NCBI RefSeq assembly: GCF_029892965.1
Contig: NZ_JARXWN010000004.1
Location: 238,616-302,615 of the forward strand
DNA length: 64,000 bases
Direction: 5' to 3'
From: Dysgonomonas sp. PF1-14
GTDB taxonomy: Bacteria > Bacteroidota > Bacteroidia > Bacteroidales > Dysgonomonadaceae
Part shown: positions 1 through 6,872 of the stretch, one piece after another
Layout: each line of letters begins with the position of its first letter
Position numbering within the stretch: position 1 is the stretch's first letter
Notes under the pieces: model-generated
The model's input: only the letters and a program-made list of their open reading frames with translations
Databases searched by the model: none
What the model was told of the DNA's origin: nothing
Position numbers and translations under genes: made by a program

Positions 1-64
1 GAACACAAAGTTTTACACGAAGGTCACAAAGTGTGTTTGTAACAGGTTGATATTTAATGAGCTT
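1..64. repeat. CACAAAG-type intergenic repeat fragment
   Basis: The first bases carry spaced CACAAAG/CACGAAG words (ACACAAAG, ACACGAAGG, CACAAAGTG). The same kind of words recur near 4075-4167 and 42489-42530, so this looks like a fragment of a dispersed intergenic repeat. No gene is seen here. Confidence 0.4.
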
Positions 65-610
65 TTATTTTGCATAAAGTCTATTATACTTATCTAAATC
101 TTCCACAACCAGAGGAACATTCGGATTGTGTTCATCAAAGAAATTTCCTATTTTGGAGAATATGCTGTCATCGGTCGTATTGCCTGCATTTGTCCATTCT
201 CCCGAAGGTTCGATATGACCGTCCTCTACTCCATTTTTGTAAAATGTTGTTCCTTCCGACAGGTTATCATATACAGCAACATGAATATCTCCTCCATCGG
301 GCACCATCATCCATTTAATCCTGCCATTCAGGATGGCTTGTTCCCGAATACTGCGGTTTTCATCACCTTTCGTTACTGTCCACGTCTCGTAGCGCAGAAA
401 GAACTGTCCGGTGTACCAGGTAGTCTGTTCCTCATCCGGTCGCACAAGGCGTACCATGTCGGTAAGGTATACGATATGCTTATCGGTTTCTTCGAGAATA
501 CAGAGTGATTTTGCTTTTATACTGTCCATGTCTGGTTGGGTTTTATCTCCCTGAGCAAAACAAGCGGTTGTTATTGTAAGGAGAGTCAGAATAATTATTG
601 CTTTTTTCAT
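65..610 (-). CDS. Small secreted protein, tandem paralogue 2
   Basis: This 181-residue protein is of unknown function. It starts with a hydrophobic signal sequence ending ITTACFAQ, which could be cut by signal peptidase I before Gln or, less likely, lipidated at Cys because the lipobox is poor. No catalytic motif is recognised in the mature part. It lies 19 bp after a paralogue at 630-1160; the first ~55 residues are almost identical and the remainder diverges, including a longer C-terminus ending KYNRLYAK here. The pair is a tandem duplication and probably one transcript. Confidence 0.75.
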   Translation of the reverse strand: MKKAIIILTLLTITTACFAQGDKTQPDMDSIKAKSLCILEETDKHIVYLTDMVRLVRPDEEQTTWYTGQFFLRYETWTVTKGDENRSIREQAILNGRIKWMMVPDGGDIHVAVYDNLSEGTTFYKNGVEDGHIEPSGEWTNAGNTTDDSIFSKIGNFFDEHNPNVPLVVEDLDKYNRLYAK

Positions 611-629
611 TGTGCATTTCGTCTTTGTT

Positions 630-1160
630 CTATCTCCCTAAATCTTCCACAATCACAGGAATATCCTTTATATTCTGGTGGAAATAATCATCTACTTTAG
701 TTGGTATTCCATCATCGCCCGAAAGGCCGAAATCTTCCCATTCTCCTGAAGGTAGAACATGTTGCACCGGTTGTACGTTTTTATGATATGCGTAGAATTC
801 AACTCTATTTTGGTAAACATTAGCATCATAACTTCCACCATCAGGTGTTGCAATGCGCTCGGGCTTACAATATAATACACTGCGATTTTGTATACTGTAT
901 TCTTTATCGTCTTTCGAGATAGTCCACGTCTCGTAGCGTAGAAATAGTTCATTGCCTCCGGCGTACCACGACAGTTCGTCTCCGGATTTCCGGACTAGGC
1001 GTGTCATATTGGTAAGATATACGATATGCTTATCGGTTTCTTCGAGAACACAGAGTGCTTTTGCTTTTATACTGTCCATGTTGGGTTGGGTTTTATCTCC
1101 CTGAGCAGAACAGGCGGTCGTTATTGCAAGGAGTGTAAGGATGATTATTGCTTTTTTCAT
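630..1160 (-). CDS. Small secreted protein, tandem paralogue 1
   Basis: This 176-residue protein of unknown function has a signal sequence ending ITTACSAQ. It is the upstream partner of the paralogue at 65-610. Both share a block with LEETDKHIVYLT and RLVR, then a ...LFLRYETWT... segment, a PDGG motif and a PSGEW motif, suggesting one small beta-rich fold. Upstream, 1161-1273 holds an AT-rich spacer shared with the divergently transcribed gene at 1274. No close family is recognised. Confidence 0.75.
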   Translation of the reverse strand: MKKAIIILTLLAITTACSAQGDKTQPNMDSIKAKALCVLEETDKHIVYLTNMTRLVRKSGDELSWYAGGNELFLRYETWTISKDDKEYSIQNRSVLYCKPERIATPDGGSYDANVYQNRVEFYAYHKNVQPVQHVLPSGEWEDFGLSGDDGIPTKVDDYFHQNIKDIPVIVEDLGR

Positions 1161-1273
1161 TGTGTGTTTCTTTTGTGTTAGGTGTAGTAAAGATATGATA
1201 TTCTGTTAAAAAACTGCATTATTTGTAATTAAGGTTATCACTATACAAAACATAAACCAAACTTATTAAAATT

Positions 1274-1924
1274 ATGGCAAAATATAGCGAAGAACTGACC
1301 GAAAAAATTGCTGATCTGATAGCAATAGAACTTTACTCGGTATCGGAAGTATGTATGGTATTAAACATCAGCCGGAAAACGTTTTATAGCTGGATGAAGA
1401 CACAGCCTTATTTTCGGGAGGAAATAGAAAAGGCTCAGGAACAGCGTGACGATGTCGCATTTTCGTTGGCGATGTCTTCGTTGAAGAAGAAATTAAATAA
1501 TTATACCCTGACTGAAGAAAAAGATACCTACATCCCCGATGAGGATAATCCCGAAAGACTGATCTTCAAATCGAAGGTTATTCGTAAAAAAGAACACCTG
1601 CCCGATCTGCGCACAATAAGAATGGTACTTGATAGAGCTGACAAGAAGAAAGCGGCACGTGAAAAAGCAGAGATAGAGGCAATGCAACAGGTCGGAAAAA
1701 CGGAATCTGTAACCGAAGAAGTACAGGCGGTAGAAGAGCCGTTAATGGAAAGATCAGAAAATGAGGAAGTATCTAATAATACTACAGAAAAGGCAAATAA
1801 TGATAAACCGAAAAAGGTAACATCGCAGCAGATAAAGAATAGAGTGAGGGTAATAGGGAACAGCCTCTCCAATCTCCCCAAGGGGAGGCTCCAAGGAAGG
1901 TGTTACAGTAAGGTAACAGCCTGA
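1274..1924 (+). CDS. Phage terminase small subunit-like HTH protein
   Basis: This 216-residue protein has an N-terminal helix-turn-helix (residues ~5-50, SVSEVCMVLNISRKTFYSWM) like small terminase subunits and related DNA-binding proteins of phages and conjugative elements. A basic, Lys/Glu-rich helical middle follows. No large terminase or other phage gene is nearby, so it may be a lone remnant or a recruited regulator. The last ~18 codons (GNSLSNLPKGRLQGRC...) are encoded by an intergenic CCTCTCC/GGGGAGG repeat at 1862-1900. The original C-terminus was therefore probably altered by repeat insertion. Start ATG at 1274. Confidence 0.6.
   Translation: MAKYSEELTEKIADLIAIELYSVSEVCMVLNISRKTFYSWMKTQPYFREEIEKAQEQRDDVAFSLAMSSLKKKLNNYTLTEEKDTYIPDEDNPERLIFKSKVIRKKEHLPDLRTIRMVLDRADKKKAAREKAEIEAMQQVGKTESVTEEVQAVEEPLMERSENEEVSNNTTEKANNDKPKKVTSQQIKNRVRVIGNSLSNLPKGRLQGRCYSKVTA
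1862..1900. repeat. CTCCCC/GGGGAG palindromic repeat inside ORF end
   Basis: The sequence CTCCCCAAGGGGAG with CCTCTCC and CTCCAAGG flanks is a palindrome. Close relatives occur at 24055-24084, 28998-29028 and 29060-29089. Here it overlaps the 3' end of the HTH gene. Confidence 0.6.
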
Positions 1925-2096
1925 AAAAATAGTGTAGATGTGTTACCTTTGTTACCTTTTTATAGATGATAATAATTGATGCCAATCAGTATTTGAGATT
2001 GTATTGAATAATCGTTCGTTTATTAGTTACTAGTTACTTCGCCCTTTGGGCAATTACAAGTTACAAGTAACCCCCTTTATTTATTGTCTCCAGATC
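1925..2096. other. Non-coding spacer with repeat fragments
   Basis: No gene is seen. It holds a TTACCTTTGTTACC motif, an AATCAGTATTTGA...GTTCGTTTATT segment (1984-2022) that recurs inverted at the other end of the adjacent ~300 bp repeat, and a small CGCCCTTTGGGC hairpin near 2040. Confidence 0.5.
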
Positions 2097-2385
2097 GTGC
2101 GTCAGCCCGCGCCGTTAGCTTTATGGACGGGGTACCCGTAGGGAGAGAAAGGCGTAAAAACAAAAACGTGTTTGAGCTTAGTTGTCGGTTCGTATTATGC
2201 AAAAGCCATGAGCGAGTTTTTTTGTTTAGCCTTTGAGCCCTCTAACGGGTCGTGCTATGAAGCGGGGCGCTAAAGACTTTTTGATTCCTTTTGGGGCTTA
2301 GGCCAAAAGGAATGCAAGCAATCTGTGATTGCGCGCAGTAGAAAATAAACAAACATATAATTTCAACTCCTGATTCGCATAATTG
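2097..2385 (+). repeat. Dispersed ~290 bp structured repeat, copy 1
   Basis: This stretch matches the reverse complement of 59470-59755 nearly base for base over two long blocks. One block starts CGTCAGCCCGCGCCGTTAGC and runs through GTGTTTGAGCTTA; the other runs from GCGAGTTTTTTTGTTTAGCC through GCGCGCAGTAGAAAATAAAC. Between them lies a ~30 nt core (about 2178-2208) that is unrelated between copies. Several hairpins are visible, including ATTCCTTTTGG...CCAAAAGGAAT and GCAATCTGTGATTGC. A 14-codon micro-ORF (2257-2301, MKRGAKDFLIPFGA) is conserved in both copies, but this may only reflect the conserved DNA. Confidence 0.85.
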
Positions 2386-2409
2386 GTATAATAGTTCTGT
2401 TCGCAGTTT

Positions 2410-2469
2410 ATAGGTGCGTAAAATCTTACGCCCGCAATTGTCAACGGGCGAAAGATATTTCGCTCCTAC
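2410..2469. repeat. Head-to-head REP pair downstream of phoH
   Basis: Two imperfect 24 bp palindromes of the type (G/A)TAGG.GCG.AA...TT.CGCCC lie in opposite orientation at 2410-2433 and 2446-2469, 12 bp apart, like a BIME. Together they fold into a long hairpin. They lie just beyond the phoH stop codon and could end or protect its transcript. Related palindromes occur at 23900-23925 and inside the REP transposase gene at 30529 and 30596. Confidence 0.6.
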
Positions 2470-2496
2470 CTATGCAGATGTCGCAATATTTCTTAG

Positions 2497-3828
2497 TTAA
2501 AGCAATGTACTGGCTATCTCCGACAATTTGCTGCGTTCGCCTTTTACAAGGTTTACATGAGCAAACAGGTCTTGTCCGGTCATCTTATCTATCATGTATG
2601 CCAGCCCGTTCGACTGCGCATCGAGATAGGGTGAATCTATCTGTTGCAGGTCACCTGCAAAGATCATCTTCGTGCCTTCGCCCGCGCGGGTAATGATTGT
2701 CTTTATCTCGTGGGGTGTAAGATTCTGAGCTTCGTCTATGATACAGATCATTTCCGACAGGCTTCGTCCGCGTATGTATGCCAAAGCCTCTATTTCGAGT
2801 CTTTTTTCGGTCTGCATCTGTTCTATATTGCGCGATTCGGCACCACCATAAGGGATATGGCTTTTTATAACGGCCAGATTGTCAAACAGCGGCTGCATAT
2901 ATGGTGCTATCTTCTGCTTTTCGTCACCGGGCAGGAATCCGAGTTCCTTATTGCCGAGTGCAACAATAGGACGTGCCAAAAGTACTTGATTGTAATCTTC
3001 GCTTTGTTTGAGAGCCGAAGCCAGAGCGAGCAGGGTTTTACCTGTTCCTGCTTTTCCGGTGAGGGCTGCCAGTTTTATATCGGGATCCATCAGTACCTCG
3101 AAGGCAAAAGTCTGTTCAGCATTACGGGGTTGTATGCCATAGCACGTTTGCTTTTCGATACGGCATATCTTGTTTGTGAACGGATTATAACGCGCCAGAA
3201 CACTTTTCCTGCCGTTCTTCATGATGAAGCATTCGTTGGGGTTGACAGGCGTAACAAGATCGAATTCATCGAAAGGAATGCCGTCGGGACTTGCATACAG
3301 CGCATCTATAACGGCAGAGTCCATGTTGGAGAAGGTTGTATGTTGCTTCTCGAAGAGAAAGACATCGGCTACCTTGTCGTTGATATAGTCTTCTGCAGAT
3401 AGACCGATAGCGCGCGCCTTCATCCGCAGGTTGATGTCTTTGGTGACGAGTATTGTCTTGGTTTTCGGATCTCGTTCCGATATTTCCATTACAGCCGACA
3501 GTATGCGGTGATCGGGTATCCGTTCGGGGAACATGGCATACACACGTTCCTGATCTTTTATACCGGTAGCCACAAACAGGTTGCCCATACCGCTGCCTAG
3601 CGGCGTGCCGTTGGTAAACAGGTTGTCGTCGGTTATTACATCTAGTTGCCGCAGAAATTCACGAGCGTTATAATTGATCTGGTCATTGCCTTTCTTGAAT
3701 TTGTCTAGTTCTTCGAGTACAACGATGGGTAGATATACGTCGTTTTCCTCAAAGTTGTCCAAGCATCTGAAATCGTGTAGTATAACGTTTGTATCGAGTA
3801 CGAAGTTCTTTTTTTTCTTTCTGGCCAT
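2497..3828 (-). CDS. PIN-PhoH family ATPase/RNase
   Basis: This 443-residue protein joins an N-terminal PIN nuclease-like domain (residues ~8-150, with acidic residues D12, E39/E40 and D130) to a C-terminal PhoH ATPase domain. Walker A is GKAGTGKT (258-265) and Walker B is IIDEAQNLT (363-371). This is the YlaK/PhoH2 architecture; family members are described as RNA helicase/RNase proteins, so a role in RNA turnover is inferred. Length is normal for the family. It is a single gene ending at a REP pair. The basic start MARKKKK follows a 500 bp repeat-rich spacer. Confidence 0.93.
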   Translation of the reverse strand: MARKKKKNFVLDTNVILHDFRCLDNFEENDVYLPIVVLEELDKFKKGNDQINYNAREFLRQLDVITDDNLFTNGTPLGSGMGNLFVATGIKDQERVYAMFPERIPDHRILSAVMEISERDPKTKTILVTKDINLRMKARAIGLSAEDYINDKVADVFLFEKQHTTFSNMDSAVIDALYASPDGIPFDEFDLVTPVNPNECFIMKNGRKSVLARYNPFTNKICRIEKQTCYGIQPRNAEQTFAFEVLMDPDIKLAALTGKAGTGKTLLALASALKQSEDYNQVLLARPIVALGNKELGFLPGDEKQKIAPYMQPLFDNLAVIKSHIPYGGAESRNIEQMQTEKRLEIEALAYIRGRSLSEMICIIDEAQNLTPHEIKTIITRAGEGTKMIFAGDLQQIDSPYLDAQSNGLAYMIDKMTGQDLFAHVNLVKGERSKLSEIASTLL

Positions 3829-3952
3829 ATGTCATTATTATTTTATGTAATAACGAATATATAGGAATTTGGTTGAATAAGGGCGATAATAATTATGAAT
3901 AATTACTAAAATGAAGAGTTGAGTTAATGAGCCTTGTATAAGGCTTATAGTT

Positions 3953-4249
3953 GCCTCCACTTTTAAGTATAGGAGATAAGGGGTAATAGATGCAAGGCTT
4001 TAGCCAAAAATAGATTAGACTAACGTGAGTTCGAAATAATAGTGTCTAAATATCAGCTAGTTATATGTTTTCTTTGTGAGCCTTGTGTAAAACCTTGTGC
4101 TCTTTGTGGTTAAATCTTATTTCTTTTACCACAAAGGACACAAAGAAAAACCACAAAGGGCACGAAGTTTACATCATATATTTTGGAAAACAATTGATTA
4201 CATACTATTTTTATATCGAACTCACGTTAGACTAAAGTCCTTTGAGGGA
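3953..4249. repeat. Two-hairpin intergenic repeat split by a MITE
   Basis: The halves 3953-4021 and 4234-4249 align with the uninterrupted copy at 41320-41400. Shared words are GCCTCC...TTTTAAGT, AGGCTTTAGCCAAAA and CTAAAG.C.TTT.AGGG. The break falls exactly at the 207 bp inverted-repeat element. Apart from these elements, the 3829-4349 spacer has no gene. Confidence 0.7.
4022..4228. mobile_element. MITE-like element with 5 bp target duplication
   Basis: The 207 bp element begins AACGTGAGTTCGA and ends TCGAACTCACGTT, a perfect 13 bp terminal inverted repeat that continues imperfectly inward. AGACT flanks both ends (4017-4021 and 4229-4233) as a target-site duplication. The interior has no ORF worth reporting. 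It folds back on itself through CTTTGTGGT...ACCACAAAG words. Absence of a transposase means it would have been moved in trans by an IS with matching ends, which is not in this window. Confidence 0.75.
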
Positions 4250-4258
4250 AATTTTATC

Positions 4259-4320
4259 CCACGCCTTAAAAGGCGTGGCAACTATGTGTAAGCAAAAAAC
4301 TCCCGCAGAGGCAGGAGTTT
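4259..4320 (-). terminator. Terminator hairpins after polyferredoxin operon
   Basis: A perfect CCACGCCTT/AAGGCGTGG stem lies at 4259-4278. A second hairpin at 4297-4320 reads AACTCCTGCC...GCGGGAGTTTTTTG on the minus strand. The second has a U-run and sits 30 bp after the stop of the five-gene minus-strand operon. Confidence 0.7.
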
Positions 4321-4349
4321 CTATAATTTGACATGATAGGGGAGAGTAT

Positions 4350-5885
4350 TTAGAAGCCGAAATCGTCGATCTCCACTTCTTTTTTCTCTTCCACTTCGAA
4401 TGCTTCTCTTGTCTGGTGTACTGCGTTGCCTTCGACAAATATCGCGCGATGAGGGCGTACAGGGCAGATAAACTCGCATCCTCCGCATCCCACACAAATA
4501 TCGGGATTGATGTGGGGAATGGTAAGTCCTTCTCCGGCTTCGTACGGAACCATAGTTACTGCCTGTGTAGGGCAGTGTTCGGCACAGGCGCCACAGTTGT
4601 TATTGTCGGTCACTACCACACAGATATCGTGCACGAACTGAACACGTCCTATCTGGGTCATGTGTTTTTGATCTTTCGATAGTGGAAGCAATGCTCCGTT
4701 AGGGCATACATCTGCACATACAGTACAGTTGTAGTTACAGAATCCCTTGTCGTAGGTCATTACAGGTTGCATAATGCCGCCCAGTCCGTATTCCATAAAG
4801 GCTGGCTTGATCACTCGTGACGGGCATCTGCTGATACACAGGTGGCACGATGTACAATGACTCAGAAGGTGTTCGGCACTTTGTGCACCCGGCGGACAAA
4901 TCGGGGTTTGACGTGTAGGCACTTTATTGCCGGACAAGATGTTGTTCACCTTATCTTGCGCCATCACTGCCGGAACGGTTACTGCTGTGGTCAAAGCTGT
5001 AGTGAGAAACTGCCTTTTGCTGTTGTCTGCGGCAGCTTTACTATCAGATGGGGCTTTCTTTCTCGCATAAGGCGCATAGGACAAAGCACCTTCGTGACAG
5101 CTGCCCAAGCAGTTGAAACAGTTGATGCAACGGCTGGAATCTATTGCATGATTTTTGCTGTCGATACAGGAGGCCTTACATTTAGTGGCACATACACCGC
5201 ACATATTGCATTTGTCGGTATCTATTCTCACTTTGAACAGGGAGAATTTGCTGAGGAATCCCAGAATGGTTCCTACAGGACAAATGGTATTGCAGAAGGT
5301 GCGCCCGTATTTCCAAGCAAAGTAGCCGATAGCCAGAAGTGTTATGATGGCTATTATAAAAGAGGATATGCTGATAATCATTACATCGGCTTTATAGAAC
5401 GTATAATTGCCGAAGCTGGTGAATATGGCTTCCAGTACATTGTTGCCGGCCATATAAACAGGTCTGAATACATTGGTGATGATCCTGCCGAAAGCACTGT
5501 AGGGATCGACAAGAGCTAATATAGACGGTATCTTGAGGAAGAATGTGATAACTGCAATTCCCAGAACTGACCAGCGCAGTATGTTCTTGGCTTGGCTGAA
5601 TTTATACCGCTTTCTCTTCTTAGCAGTCTTCTTTGCTATCCATGCTACAATGTCCTGGTAGATACCCATAGGGCATACCGATGAACAGTAGATGCGTCCG
5701 AACAAGAGTGTAAGGACAATAAGTACCGTAAGTATAATAAAACTTCCGCTCAGCAAAGCAGGCACAAACTGTATGCGTGCCAACCAATGGAACTGATCGG
5801 GCATCAGTGCTGCAAAGTCGAGAAAGTAGAAGGCTATCAGTGTAAATAATATGACCGATATACCTACCCGCAGTTTTTTTAGCAT
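4350..5885 (-). CDS. Membrane polyferredoxin (NapH/NosR-like)
   Basis: This 511-residue protein has about four to five membrane helices in the first 190 residues. It has two CxxxCP motifs typical of NapH/NosR/RdxA-type proteins (CSSVCP 67-72, CNTICP 198-203). A series of [4Fe-4S] ferredoxin motifs follows (CNMCGVC, CINCFNC, CTSCHLC, CNYNCTVC, CGACAEHC, CVGCGGC). Residues 289-310 (SKRQFLTTALTT then a hydrophobic stretch to VMAQ) look like a buried Tat-type signal, suggesting fusion of a NapH-like with a once-exported NapG-like ferredoxin. It is the last gene of the operon, 9 bp after the DUF362 gene. The inferred role is electron transfer from the membrane to a periplasmic or DUF362 partner. 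Confidence 0.85.
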   Translation of the reverse strand: MLKKLRVGISVILFTLIAFYFLDFAALMPDQFHWLARIQFVPALLSGSFIILTVLIVLTLLFGRIYCSSVCPMGIYQDIVAWIAKKTAKKRKRYKFSQAKNILRWSVLGIAVITFFLKIPSILALVDPYSAFGRIITNVFRPVYMAGNNVLEAIFTSFGNYTFYKADVMIISISSFIIAIITLLAIGYFAWKYGRTFCNTICPVGTILGFLSKFSLFKVRIDTDKCNMCGVCATKCKASCIDSKNHAIDSSRCINCFNCLGSCHEGALSYAPYARKKAPSDSKAAADNSKRQFLTTALTTAVTVPAVMAQDKVNNILSGNKVPTRQTPICPPGAQSAEHLLSHCTSCHLCISRCPSRVIKPAFMEYGLGGIMQPVMTYDKGFCNYNCTVCADVCPNGALLPLSKDQKHMTQIGRVQFVHDICVVVTDNNNCGACAEHCPTQAVTMVPYEAGEGLTIPHINPDICVGCGGCEFICPVRPHRAIFVEGNAVHQTREAFEVEEKKEVEIDDFGF

Positions 5886-5894
5886 AGTTGTTTG

Positions 5895-6833
5895 TTAGAT
5901 CTTTATTCGTTTGATATTCAGTTTATCTATGTCCATAGTACCCAACTTCAATGATTGTCCGTTGGCGAGATGTCCTACATGTTCGAGAGGCATTTCCCGT
6001 ATCTGGTTGAAGAACTTGGCAGCGGCAGTATCTACAGCTACTATATCCTGTGATATGAACAAGCCTTTAGGGTTTACTACATCGGCAGTGGAACGTCCCT
6101 GAGGCCCGTTTGTCTTCACTACCCTGTAAGCATCTACTATGTTCAGTACAGGCTTTTTAGTATATGTACAGATATCGGCTATACATTGTTGCAGGTCGGT
6201 GCGGTGGAATATCCTTCTGTCCCATATTATCCCCATATAGTTTTTCATCGACATGGTAAGGTTTGCACCTCCGTGATGTTTCAGTATAGGCAGATTGATC
6301 CACACATCGCAGTTGACTATTGCCTCGTGTATCTTAGCACTTTTCAGTTTTACGCCTTTGGGCAGGCTGACCTCTTTATAGTACGATTCTTCGTGTGCAG
6401 GAACAACTTTCGCTCCGGCTGCTTTTGCCGCTGCTTCTATGCCGCTGTTCTTGTAGCATTTAATCCAGTCGTCGCATGTATGGTCGAATACGGTCACTTC
6501 TTTCGCTCCGGCCGACAGGCATTGGCGTATGACTTCGGTTACCAGTTTAGGGTTTGTATTTCCGGCAAGCTCGGGTGTTTTATCCCAGCCTATATTAGGT
6601 TTCACTACGACCTTTTGTCCGGCTTTAATAAATTTGCCCATGCCACCCATTTCGGTAATGGCACGTCTGAACATCACATCGGGCTCGCCACCCATTACAG
6701 CTACGATATCCACTTTTTTGCCCGTTTGGGTACTATTAACAGTCTGGGCCAGTATATCCATTCCGCCACTGGCTTTTACCGTAGCTGCTGCTCCGGTAAT
6801 GGCGATTGCTCTTAAGAATTTACGTCTGTCCAT
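5895..6833 (-). CDS. DUF362 domain protein with Tat-like signal
   Basis: This 312-residue protein starts MDRRKFLRAIAITGAAA, a twin-arginine-type export signal. The rest matches the DUF362 family, with motifs such as VVKPNIGWDKTP, ILKHHGGANLTMSMKN and a C-terminal SQDIVAVDTAAAKFF block. DUF362 proteins commonly occur with or fused to ferredoxins; their reaction is not established. It sits between a TonB receptor (39 bp upstream) and a membrane polyferredoxin (9 bp downstream), which supports an extracytoplasmic redox step. Whether this organism has a Tat translocase cannot be seen here. Confidence 0.85.
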   Translation of the reverse strand: MDRRKFLRAIAITGAAATVKASGGMDILAQTVNSTQTGKKVDIVAVMGGEPDVMFRRAITEMGGMGKFIKAGQKVVVKPNIGWDKTPELAGNTNPKLVTEVIRQCLSAGAKEVTVFDHTCDDWIKCYKNSGIEAAAKAAGAKVVPAHEESYYKEVSLPKGVKLKSAKIHEAIVNCDVWINLPILKHHGGANLTMSMKNYMGIIWDRRIFHRTDLQQCIADICTYTKKPVLNIVDAYRVVKTNGPQGRSTADVVNPKGLFISQDIVAVDTAAAKFFNQIREMPLEHVGHLANGQSLKLGTMDIDKLNIKRIKI

Positions 6834-6872
6834 AATAGTAAGTAATAGTTAGTTATTTGGTTTGTTGTTTTT

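Noticed and set aside
2644..3402. 252-residue plus-strand ORF over phoH
   Set aside because: Antisense to the PIN-PhoH gene, whose Walker motifs are clear.
4070..4167. Possible CRISPR-like array in the CACAAAG words
   Set aside because: The words are short, variably spaced and foldback; there are no constant repeats or spacers, and no cas genes.
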